From assembly GCA_046327745.1 (NCBI GenBank), contig JAXLXV010000015.1:62001-126000 (forward strand): a stretch of 64,000 nucleotides of DNA, written 5' to 3'. The notes below the pieces were generated by a model. That model was not told the origin of the DNA, searched no databases, and saw nothing but the letters and a program-made list of their open reading frames with translations. This document shows positions 26,950 through 34,598 of this stretch, in pieces (within the stretch, counting starts at the first letter, position 1; each line of letters starts with the position of its first letter). A program made the translations under genes and the position numbers. Source of the DNA: JABAQJ01 sp046327745. GTDB taxonomy: Bacteria; Gemmatimonadota; Gemmatimonadetes; Gemmatimonadales; Gemmatimonadaceae.

Positions 26950-27840
26950 GTGAAGCCCACCGTCCTTCTCGCGGTGGACGAGCGCACGTCCGCCATGACA
27001 GACGACGATCGCATCCTCGCTGCCGCGTTGGCTGGGCAAGGATATGCGGTGCAGCCGCTGCGCTGGGGAGCCCTGGTGGACCCCGGTTCGATCATCGTCA
27101 TCCGTTCCACTTGGGACTATGTCGAGCGTCCGGCGCATTTCGTGGAATGGCTGGATCACCTGGATGCGCGGCAGGCCGTTGTGTTCAATCCCACCCCGCT
27201 TGTTCGCTGGAACATGCACAAGGGCTACCTGTGCGACTTGGAGCGCGCGGGAGTCCCGGTGGTTGCGACCGAGCTCATTCGCCGCGGCGAATCTGCAAAC
27301 CTGGATGAGGTCATGGAGCGGCGGCGCTGGGACGACGTGGTGATCAAGCCAGCCGTGGGGGGCACCGCGCGCCTGACAGTGCATCGCGCCCGCATTGGCC
27401 ACGAGGCGGCCATGGATCACCTGTTGCAGCTGGTGACCAACGAGGACGCCGTGGTGCAGCCCTACCTGTCATCGATTACCACGGCGGGGGAGATCTCTGT
27501 GGTGGCCATTGGTGGTCAGGTACACATGGCCGTGGCCAAGACCGCCAAGCCAGGCGAGTGGCGGGTGCAGGGAGACTTTGGCGGTCGTTGCGAGCTGACG
27601 GCGGTCACGGGGGAAATCCGCAACGTGGCCATGCGTGCCCTGTCCTCGGTGTCGCCAATACCTGGCTATGCGCGGGTGGACGTTGTTCGGGGTGAAAATG
27701 GCATGCTGCTGGTTCTCGAGCTGGAGCTCGTGGAACCCGAACTCTTTTTTCGGCTGGATGCAACGCTCGCCGAGCGTTTTGCCACGTACCTTGCAGCTCA
27801 ATTGAACGCGCCGCAGTCGCGAACCGGCAGTACGCGTTAG
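26950..27840 (+). CDS. ATP-grasp family protein
   Basis: A 296-residue cytosolic protein that starts with GTG. An N-terminal Rossmann-like part (TVLLAVDERTSAMTDDDRILAAALAGQGYAV) is followed by STWDYVERPAHFVEWLD and then an ATP-grasp domain: DDVVIKPAVGGTARLTVHRA, VVQPYLSSITTAGEISVVAIGG and a Mg-binding LVLELELVEPELFF in place of the usual xxExxxNP. The pattern 'STWDY' with ELELxEPxLFF is typical of a glutathione-synthetase-like/DcsG-like ATP-grasp group in which the product is usually unknown. It would join a carboxylate to an amine or thiol with ATP. The last codons are part of an imperfect 45-base tandem duplication. Confidence 0.8.
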   Translation: MKPTVLLAVDERTSAMTDDDRILAAALAGQGYAVQPLRWGALVDPGSIIVIRSTWDYVERPAHFVEWLDHLDARQAVVFNPTPLVRWNMHKGYLCDLERAGVPVVATELIRRGESANLDEVMERRRWDDVVIKPAVGGTARLTVHRARIGHEAAMDHLLQLVTNEDAVVQPYLSSITTAGEISVVAIGGQVHMAVAKTAKPGEWRVQGDFGGRCELTAVTGEIRNVAMRALSSVSPIPGYARVDVVRGENGMLLVLELELVEPELFFRLDATLAERFATYLAAQLNAPQSRTGSTR

Positions 27841-27895
27841 TCTCCGCTGGCAGTTGAATGCGCCGTAGTGCCGAACCGGCAAGCGCGTCAGTCTC
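27799..27895. repeat. Imperfect tandem duplication, two copies of about 45 bp, period 52
   Basis: The end of the ATP-grasp gene (27799-27843) is repeated with about seven substitutions and a 2-base deletion at 27851-27895. Shared blocks include GCGCCG, GAACCGGCA and AGTCTC. The first copy is coding and holds the stop; the second is outside the gene. It looks like a decayed local duplication. Confidence 0.7.
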
Positions 27896-28116
27896 TCGCG
27901 GGCAAAGGATACTGAGTCCGGGTCTCGTGTCCCGTGGGGAAGGCCACCCGCCGCTGACCCCAATGGCTGCTGCCGCAAGGTCTGATGGACGAGCGGCCCG
28001 GTGCGAGGGCGTTGACGACCCGACCCCGTCACCCTTCGGCGGATGCCCGCAGCCCGTGAGATCGGTATGGCCAACGCACGCGTGCCCGCGAGAGCGAGTT
28101 GGCCGACTCAAACAGG

Positions 28117-28147
28117 TTGAAACCGGGCGCCGGGTAGGCCGTATGAT
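28117..28147 (+). promoter_or_regulatory. Candidate sigma-70-type promoter of the first PadR/ADOP module
   Basis: TTGAAA (28117-28122) and TATGAT (28142-28147) resemble -35 and -10 boxes; the spacer is 19 bases, longer than the ideal 17. The -10 box is inside the first arm of the palindrome listed next, so a bound regulator would block it. Confidence 0.4.
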
Positions 28148-28160
28148 CATTTTGATCATA
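28142..28160. promoter_or_regulatory. Perfect palindromic operator candidate upstream of PadR 1
   Basis: Two eight-base arms, TATGATCA and TGATCATA, flank a TTT centre. The element is AT-rich in a GC-rich background, lies 52 bases before the PadR start and overlaps the candidate -10 box. PadR proteins bind dyad-symmetric sites and often repress themselves, so autoregulation is the likely reading. Confidence 0.6.
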
Positions 28161-28212
28161 TTGTCCCAAGTGGCACGCTGAACGCCCATCCGCACACCTC
28201 GGCATCCCTTCA

Positions 28213-28542
28213 ATGCCCCTGAAACCCGTGGAGCTCCACGTGCTGCTCGCGCTCTCTGAGCACGAAATGCATGGCTATGGCCTGGTACAGGCGATTGAGG
28301 CACAGACGGACGGTGCGATCGCTCTGGAGCCGGGCAATTTGTATCGCGTGCTCAAGCGGCTGTTGGCGATTGGGCTAGTTCAGGAAAGTGAATATCGCAG
28401 CGCCGCTGACTTGGGTGACGAACGGCGCCGGTACTACGCCCTCACGGCCGCTGGCGCCCATGAATTGTCCCTTGAACTGCGTCGCCTGCGTGCGGTGGTG
28501 AATTCCCCGGCCGCGCGTGCGCTCACCAAACGGTTTGCCTGA
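28213..28542 (+). CDS. PadR family transcriptional regulator (1)
   Basis: A 109-residue winged-helix protein. KPVELHVLLALSEHEMHGYGLVQAIEAQTDG is the recognition-domain start with the PadR-typical 'HGYGL', then GNLYRVLKRLLAIGLVQESE (recognition helix and turn) and the wing DERRRYYALTAAGAHEL. It lacks the long C-terminal dimerisation helix of larger members, so it belongs to the short PadR-s2 group. The ADOP permease starts two bases after its stop, so the two are translationally linked. The palindrome just upstream is its likely operator. The inducer is unknown. Confidence 0.9.
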   Translation: MPLKPVELHVLLALSEHEMHGYGLVQAIEAQTDGAIALEPGNLYRVLKRLLAIGLVQESEYRSAADLGDERRRYYALTAAGAHELSLELRRLRAVVNSPAARALTKRFA

Positions 28543-28543
28543 G

Positions 28544-31255
28544 GTGCGCGTGCGCGCTGAGCTACTGTATGCGAAGCTTGTTGCGCTGTATCCGCGCGAC
28601 TTTCGTGAGCGATTCGGCCGCGACATGTCCGACCTGTTTGCGGACCAGCTGCGCCGCGCCCGGCGCGCAGGCACGATGCAGGTGTTGAGGCTCTTGCTGC
28701 GCACACTTTCCGGCACCGTGTACGCGGCACTCCTTGAACATGCGGATGCCCTGCGTGATCGCCTGGCTGCCCCTGATGCCCTTCTGACTCAACGACCCGG
28801 AGATGGACCGATGCGGACCCTGCTCGCGGACCTGCGCTTTGCCATTCGTCTTCTCGGCAAGAGCCCGCTGTTCACCCTGGTCACCGTGGTGGTCATAGCG
28901 TTAGGCACCGGGGCGGTGACCACCATCTATAGCGCGCTCAACGCACTGGTGCTGCGACCACTTCCCGGAGTGGCGCAGGCCGACCGTGTGGTTGGGCTGG
29001 AGTTTTGGCGGAAGGAAGGGAACCGTCAGATGACCGGAACTGCCAGCCTGATTGACCAAATAGCGGCTCGACAACACACGCTGGTGTCGTTGGCCGGATG
29101 GAATCGCGACAACGTGACGGTCTTCCCCGGTCGAGAGGGGATTGCCACCCCTGCGGTCATGGTCACCAGTCACTACTTCAGCACGTTAGGCATCGCACCG
29201 GAGCGTGGGCGGTTCTTCCTGGCGGCCGAAGACAGTGCGGCTGGCGCTACGCCGGTGATGGTGGTGTCACACGCGTTCTGGACCACCAAGCTGGGCGGCG
29301 ATCCGGGCATTGTCGGTCGCAGCCTGATGGTCAATGGCACCGCGTTCACGGTGGTCGGCGTCACGCCGCCAGAATTCTTGGGCACCATGCCAATCGTTCC
29401 GGCGAACCTGTTCATTCCGCTGACCATGGAGTCGCTGCTCTTTCCGGGCCAACCGCGCGCGGTGGAGACGTGGATTCGTCCGATTGCCCGCCTCAAGGAC
29501 GGTGTCACGCTGCAGCAGGCAGAGGCGGAGCTGACGGCACTGGTTCGCGACCGCTCGGCGGACGGCAGCGAAGTCGCCGTGAATCGTCAATGGGATCGCG
29601 TGCGACCGGCCATGCTGCGCGCCGTTCCCGAAGATGCCCGAAGTGGCTTTCTTGGCTTCATCAGTCTGCTGCTGGGTGCGGCGGGATTATTGATGCTCAT
29701 TGCCAGCGTGAACGTCGCGAGCATGTTGTCGGCGCGAGCCATTGCCCGCCGTCGCGAGATGGCCGTGCGCGCCGCGTTAGGTGCAGGGCGGTGGCGGCTC
29801 ATCCGTCAGCTGCTGACCGAGAGTCTGCTGCTCTTTGTGGCCGGGTCGATGGGTGGCGTACTGATCGCCGTGTTTGCCACAAGCCTGTTGGAACAGCAGC
29901 GCATCGCGATCGCGCGGGACCTCGCCTTGGAGATTTCGCCGGACCCGCGAGCCTTTCTCTTGGCATTGGGTGTGGCCCTGGTGACGGGTATCGCCTTTGG
30001 TCTTGCCCCCGCGTTGCGTGCCGCTCGCCGAGACATCAACTCGCAGCTGCGGACTGACACCGCCGGCAGTGGAGTGCGTCGGACGTTCATGGCCAATGCA
30101 CTCATCACCGGTCAGCTGGCGTCGTCGCTGGTACTGCTGGTCTCGGCCGGTCTCTTTGTGCGCGCGATTTCCGTCAGCAGCCATACCGACACCGGCTTCA
30201 ACGCCAGTGGCGTGGCGACCGTGCAACTCGATCCCCAATCGTGGGGATATTCCGACGCACGTGGCGCCACCTTCTTCCGCGACCTCCAACACCAGGTATC
30301 GGCGCTCCCCGGCGTGACGGCCGTGTCCTACAGTCTCGTGCTTCCCATGACAATGTCGGGCTCCGACGTGAACATCGAGATCGACGGCCGCGATCATCCG
30401 ACGAAAGAGAATGAACCCGCTGGTGAATCGGTGAAGCTGATGAGCGTGGACGAAGGGTACTTTGACGTCGTTCGCACACCGATGTCGCTCGGCCGCGCGT
30501 TCCTGACATCAGACGACAGCCTATCGGCCCCTGTGGCGGTTGTTAGCGAAGCACTCTCCCGGAGATACTGGCCTGACGGCGGTGCCATCGGTCGCGCGTT
30601 CACCTACCACCAGCGGCGCTATACTGTCGTGGGGATCGCCCGCGATGCCAAATACGAGTCGATCGATGAGGCGCCCGCGCCGATTGTGTACTTTGCGATG
30701 CGACAGCAGGGGCCATCGTCCCGCTTCCTCATACTGCGTTCCGCCCAGCCGCCAGCCGCAATCGCGGAAGCCTTGGCGTCCGTGGTTCGCGCGATGGATC
30801 CCACCCTGCCACGCCCCGTCGTGGTGGCGTTGGACGAGGCGAATGAGATCGCCGTCCTCCCGCAGCGCATCGCGGCAGTCGGCACCGGCCTGTTTGGTGG
30901 CTTAGGCCTGATCATGGCCGCCGTGGGGCTCTATGGCATCATTTCATACTCCGTCAATCGTCGGACCCGCGAGATTGGGGTGCGCATGGCTCTGGGAGCC
31001 CAGCGCACGGATGTGCTAGCGCTCGTGGTCGGCGAAGGGTTGCGTCTGACGGGAGTGGGGGTGGTCCTCGGGCTGGTGCTCGCTGGGGGGGCGACGCGGT
31101 TGCTCTCGAAGTTCCTCCTCAATACCAATCCGCTGGACGCCGTGGCCTTTGGAGGCATGTCCATGCTCTTCGTGGCGGTGGCCCTGTTCGCCAGTTACGT
31201 GCCGGCAAGGCGCGCAGCCAAGGCAGATCCCATGTCTGCGCTTCGCACGGACTAA
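28544..31255 (+). CDS. ADOP-type ABC transporter permease (MacB/FtsX duplicated) (1)
   Basis: The GTG at 28544 follows the PadR stop by one base; other GTG codons at 28517 and 28550 are possible. The protein has about 903 residues. A soluble N-terminal segment (LYPRDFRERFGRDMSDLFADQLRRAR) is typical of ADOP (acidobacterial duplicated orphan permease) proteins. There follows a MacB periplasmic core with FtsX permease domain, then a second copy ending in VGLYGIISYSVNRRTREIGVRMALGAQRTDVL and a C-terminal LxxxVPARRAAKADPMSALRTD. No ATPase gene lies next to it, which is normal for these 'orphan' permeases. Transported compound unknown. Confidence 0.9.
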   Translation: MRVRAELLYAKLVALYPRDFRERFGRDMSDLFADQLRRARRAGTMQVLRLLLRTLSGTVYAALLEHADALRDRLAAPDALLTQRPGDGPMRTLLADLRFAIRLLGKSPLFTLVTVVVIALGTGAVTTIYSALNALVLRPLPGVAQADRVVGLEFWRKEGNRQMTGTASLIDQIAARQHTLVSLAGWNRDNVTVFPGREGIATPAVMVTSHYFSTLGIAPERGRFFLAAEDSAAGATPVMVVSHAFWTTKLGGDPGIVGRSLMVNGTAFTVVGVTPPEFLGTMPIVPANLFIPLTMESLLFPGQPRAVETWIRPIARLKDGVTLQQAEAELTALVRDRSADGSEVAVNRQWDRVRPAMLRAVPEDARSGFLGFISLLLGAAGLLMLIASVNVASMLSARAIARRREMAVRAALGAGRWRLIRQLLTESLLLFVAGSMGGVLIAVFATSLLEQQRIAIARDLALEISPDPRAFLLALGVALVTGIAFGLAPALRAARRDINSQLRTDTAGSGVRRTFMANALITGQLASSLVLLVSAGLFVRAISVSSHTDTGFNASGVATVQLDPQSWGYSDARGATFFRDLQHQVSALPGVTAVSYSLVLPMTMSGSDVNIEIDGRDHPTKENEPAGESVKLMSVDEGYFDVVRTPMSLGRAFLTSDDSLSAPVAVVSEALSRRYWPDGGAIGRAFTYHQRRYTVVGIARDAKYESIDEAPAPIVYFAMRQQGPSSRFLILRSAQPPAAIAEALASVVRAMDPTLPRPVVVALDEANEIAVLPQRIAAVGTGLFGGLGLIMAAVGLYGIISYSVNRRTREIGVRMALGAQRTDVLALVVGEGLRLTGVGVVLGLVLAGGATRLLSKFLLNTNPLDAVAFGGMSMLFVAVALFASYVPARRAAKADPMSALRTD

Positions 31256-31347
31256 CGCAGTCGCCAGCCTCCACGAGGGGGGCCATCACGCCGTCGACGG
31301 CGACGTGCGTGGCTTGGCTGGCCGGACTTCGCACCGTACCCCTTGTA

Positions 31348-31383
31348 CTTCTACAGGAAGGATGCTACCTCTTCCTGTAGAAG
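31348..31383. promoter_or_regulatory. Perfect inverted repeat upstream of PadR 2, likely operator
   Basis: Thirteen-base arms CTTCTACAGGAAG and CTTCCTGTAGAAG are exact reverse complements, separated by ten bases. The element ends 12 bases before the start codon at 31396 and a GGAGGGG ribosome-binding site follows it. The TACA/TGTA cores match the dyad form common for PadR operators. A hairpin in the leader RNA is an alternative. Confidence 0.6.
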
Positions 31384-31395
31384 ACGGAGGGGACA

Positions 31396-31728
31396 ATGGA
31401 CGACGTACGACTCGATCTGCCGCAGGGAACACTCGATCTCCTGATCCTCAAGGCCGTTTCGCTCGCGCCGCAGCATGGCTGGGCGATTTCCGAGCGCATC
31501 CACGCCGTGTCGCGTGCCACCCTGCAGATCCCGCAGGGTTCGCTCTATCCGGCCTTGCACCGACTGGAGCGCCGCGGGTGGATCAGCGCCGAGTGGGGCG
31601 CATCGGACAACAATCGGCGGGCCAAGTTCTATGCGCTCACCAAGGCGGGCCGCCGTCAGCTAGAACGTGAAGCGGCCGATTGGCGTCGGTTGACGGCCGC
31701 CGTAGGCCTCGTGCTGGACATGGCGTAG
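31396..31728 (+). CDS. PadR family transcriptional regulator (2)
   Basis: A 110-residue winged-helix protein with the classic PadR short form: LPQGTLDLLILKAVSLAPQHGWAISERIH, then IPQGSLYPALHRLERRGWISAEWG and the wing RRAKFYALTKAGRRQLERE. This 'GTLDLLIL...GSLYPALHRLE' type is the one usually found directly before ADOP permeases. A strong GGAGGGG site precedes the ATG. The permease gene starts nine bases after its stop. It differs clearly from PadR 1, so the two modules were probably acquired or diverged separately. Confidence 0.93.
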   Translation: MDDVRLDLPQGTLDLLILKAVSLAPQHGWAISERIHAVSRATLQIPQGSLYPALHRLERRGWISAEWGASDNNRRAKFYALTKAGRRQLEREAADWRRLTAAVGLVLDMA

Positions 31729-31737
31729 GGAGGCGTG

Positions 31738-34443
31738 ATGCTGGCTGAACTCTGGAGCGACGTGCGATATCGGTGGCGTGCCCTCTTTCAACGCCAGCGC
31801 ATGGAACACGAACTCGAACAGGAACTGGCGTTCCACCTGGAACGGGAAACGCAAAAGGGACGGGCGGCCGGGCTCACAGACGAGGAATCACGTCGCCAGG
31901 CGCATGTGGCCTTTGGAGGTGTGGAGCGGTTTAAGGAAGAAAGCCGGCGGATGCGAGGCGTCGCCATCCTTGACGCGATCGTCCAAGACGTCCGGTACGC
32001 GTTGCGTGCCTTGCGCAGGAACCCGGTCTTTACGGTGACGGTCATGCTCACACTCGGCCTCGGCATCGGGGCCAATGCCGCGATCTTCGGCGTGGTCGAC
32101 CGGCTGCTCCTACGACCGCCACCGATGCTTCATGACCCAGCGATGGTTCACCGCGTGTACCTCTCGTGGCAGGATCGTGGCGGCATCGAGGCCACCGAAG
32201 CGGCCATGGAGTATACGCGGTACCTGGATTTGCAGCGTTGGACCCGATCGTTTGACCTGACGGCCAGCTATGCGGCGCGCCAGATGCCGGTGGGCACTGG
32301 CGCCGAGACGCGGGAGCTGAATGTCGGCGTGGTGAGCGCCTCGTTCTTCTCCTTCTTTGATGCGCGTCCGGCACTGGGTCGGTACTTCGTGGCAGACGAA
32401 GACGCGGTGCCACGAGGCATGCCGGTAGCGGTCCTGGGTTACGGATTGTGGCAGTCGCAGTTTGGCGGTCGACACGATGTGGTTGGGCAGGAACTCACGG
32501 TCGGTTCCCAGTCGTACACGATCGTCGGTGTCTCGCCGCGGGGATTTTCAGGCTTGGCGACGTTCGAGCCACCTGCCCTCTGGATTCCCATGACCGCATA
32601 CGCCAGCAGGGTACCGTGGGTGAAGGAGGTCACGGACTACTACACGCGTTATCACTGGGGCTGGCTGTCGATGATTGCGCGTCGCAAGCCTGACGTGTCC
32701 GAGGCGGCCGCCGCGGCTGACCTCAGCGCGGCCTTCCACCGCAGCTGGGAGCAACAGGTGGCGCTCGGCGATGGGGACACCCCGGCGACCGTGGCGAAGC
32801 CGCGTGCCCTGGTCGCCAGCATCATCGAAGAGCGTGGACCGCGACAGACCACCGTGGCGAAGGTCGCCATCTGGGTCAGCGGCGTGTCGTTCGTCGTGCT
32901 TCTCATTGCCTGTGCGAATGTCGCCAACCTGTTGCTCGCCCGCGCCGTCCGCCGACGCCGGGAGATTGCGTTGCGACTGACGGTTGGCGTTGGACGTGGC
33001 CGGCTCATGGCCCAGCTGCTCACCGAGAGCTTGATCCTGGCCCTCCTGGGCATGACACTTGGTTTGGGGCTCGCCTGGGCGGGGGGAAGCCTGCTCATGA
33101 CGTTGTTCGCCCCGGGCATGGAGCCACCACCGGTACTTGCTCCCCGCACCCTGGCCTTCGCGACCCTGCTCTCCGTTGTTGCTGGCGGACTCACGTCGCT
33201 GGCGCCGGTGTTCAGTGCCCGTCGAACGGATCTGGCGGAAGCGCTCAAGTCCGGCGTGCGCGAAGGGACCTCACGTCGGTCGCGCCTGCGGGCCATGCTC
33301 CTGCTAGTTCAAGGCACGTTGTCCGTGGCGTTGTTGGTTGGCGGTGGGCTCTTTGTGCGCAGCCTGTACAACGTACGCGGTATGCGCCTAGGCTACGACG
33401 TGGACCCGGTGCTACTGGTCGAGTACAACCTTCGCGGTCTTCGCCTTGGTGACAGCGCGCAGGCCGCGCTCGTTCGCCAGCTCGAAGGGGCGGTGCGAGA
33501 GGTTCCGAGTGTCGTTCGTGCGTCTCGCGCGCTGTCTGTGCCGTTCTGGAGCTCGCGGTCTACCGCACTCTATGTGGCGGGTATCGACTCGGTTCGACGG
33601 CTCGGGCGGTTCAGCATGCAGGCTGGCACCTCCGAGTTCTTCGCCACGCTCGGTACGCGCGTGGTACGTGGACGAGGCATCACCAGCTCCGATGACGCGC
33701 ACGCGCCGCCCGTGGTGGTCGTCTCCGAGGCCATGGCCAAGCGCCTGTGGCCAAGTCGGGACGCGTTAGGGCAATGCATGCGCTTGGACGCTGACACCAT
33801 GCCGTGCTTCACGGTCGTCGGCATCGCAGAGAACATCCACTCCGAGAGTTTCACCGACGACCCCGGTTACGACTACTACTTGAGTGTCGAGCAGTATCAC
33901 CCTGAGGACGCCGCACTGCTCGTCCGAACGCGGTCGAGCGCCGCCGCCCTGGCAGAACCAGTGCGTCGTCGACTGCAACGGGAAATGCCCGGCGCTGCAT
34001 ACGTCAACGTGACGCCATTTCGCCGAATTGTCGACGACCAAGCCCAGTCGTGGCGCGTGGGTGCAACCATGTTCACTGCCTTTGGGTTGCTGGCTCTGGC
34101 GCTCGCCGCCATCGGCCTCTACGGCGTCTTGGCGTACGACGTGGCACAGCGCGCCCACGAGTTGGGCGTCCGTGTCGCGTTAGGCGCGCGGCGCAGCCAT
34201 ATGGTGCGTGTCGTCCTGCGCGATGGCGCGCGCTTCGCCGTCATCGGAATAGCTGCCGGCGGGCTGACGGCTTGGGCGGCCGGACCATGGCTGGCGCCCT
34301 TGCTGTTTCAGGTGTCGGCGACCGATCCCCTGGTGTTCGGAGGCGTCGTACTGATCCTCCTGACCGTCGCCGTATTGGCTAGTGTAATTCCGGCGGCTCG
34401 CGCCGCGCGCGTAGACCCGAACACGGCCCTTCGGGCAGAATAG
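31738..34443 (+). CDS. ADOP-type ABC transporter permease (MacB/FtsX duplicated) (2)
   Basis: The ATG at 31738 has GGAGG close upstream; a GTG at 31735 is the alternative. The protein has 901 residues. The soluble N-terminal part (QRMEHELEQELAFHLERETQKGRAAGLTDEESRRQAHVAFGG) is the hallmark of the second ADOP type. Two MacB-core plus FtsX units follow, with IALGTGAV-like LTLGLGIGANAAIFGVVDRLLLRP at the first and LYGVLAYDVAQRAHELGVRVALGARRSHM near the end. The closing motif is IPAARAARVDPNTALRAE. No ATPase is adjacent. The N-terminal domain differs from that of permease 1, which fits two distinct PadR/ADOP subfamilies set in tandem. Confidence 0.92.
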   Translation: MLAELWSDVRYRWRALFQRQRMEHELEQELAFHLERETQKGRAAGLTDEESRRQAHVAFGGVERFKEESRRMRGVAILDAIVQDVRYALRALRRNPVFTVTVMLTLGLGIGANAAIFGVVDRLLLRPPPMLHDPAMVHRVYLSWQDRGGIEATEAAMEYTRYLDLQRWTRSFDLTASYAARQMPVGTGAETRELNVGVVSASFFSFFDARPALGRYFVADEDAVPRGMPVAVLGYGLWQSQFGGRHDVVGQELTVGSQSYTIVGVSPRGFSGLATFEPPALWIPMTAYASRVPWVKEVTDYYTRYHWGWLSMIARRKPDVSEAAAAADLSAAFHRSWEQQVALGDGDTPATVAKPRALVASIIEERGPRQTTVAKVAIWVSGVSFVVLLIACANVANLLLARAVRRRREIALRLTVGVGRGRLMAQLLTESLILALLGMTLGLGLAWAGGSLLMTLFAPGMEPPPVLAPRTLAFATLLSVVAGGLTSLAPVFSARRTDLAEALKSGVREGTSRRSRLRAMLLLVQGTLSVALLVGGGLFVRSLYNVRGMRLGYDVDPVLLVEYNLRGLRLGDSAQAALVRQLEGAVREVPSVVRASRALSVPFWSSRSTALYVAGIDSVRRLGRFSMQAGTSEFFATLGTRVVRGRGITSSDDAHAPPVVVVSEAMAKRLWPSRDALGQCMRLDADTMPCFTVVGIAENIHSESFTDDPGYDYYLSVEQYHPEDAALLVRTRSSAAALAEPVRRRLQREMPGAAYVNVTPFRRIVDDQAQSWRVGATMFTAFGLLALALAAIGLYGVLAYDVAQRAHELGVRVALGARRSHMVRVVLRDGARFAVIGIAAGGLTAWAAGPWLAPLLFQVSATDPLVFGGVVLILLTVAVLASVIPAARAARVDPNTALRAE

Positions 34444-34532
34444 AGCGCTCGCACCGCGCTGGTGCACGTCGGGCGAGCAAGGCGGCGGAACGAGGCGTAG
34501 CGCAATAGGGACAGGAGCTCCACGGCGCCGTG

Positions 34533-34568
34533 AAAAAGCGCCCATCCCCCATGGTTGAGGATGGGCGC
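34533..34568 (-). terminator. Rho-independent terminator of the M28 peptidase gene
   Basis: A perfect ten-base stem, GCGCCCATCC with GGATGGGCGC, closes an 11-base loop. On the minus strand it is followed by five T residues (34537-34533). It lies 31 bases beyond the M28 stop. On the plus strand no T-run follows, so it serves the minus-strand gene. Confidence 0.8.
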
Positions 34569-34598
34569 CGCGAGAATGGTGTTGTCGCGCCGGCGGGG

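Larger units (their letters stand above)
27896..28212. other. Gene-free stretch upstream of the first PadR gene
   Basis: I see no gene here. The proximal part (27896-28110) is GC-rich without a convincing frame, tRNA or stem-loop. The distal part holds a candidate promoter and a palindromic operator, listed separately, followed by a roughly 50-base leader without a strong ribosome-binding site. Confidence 0.5.
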
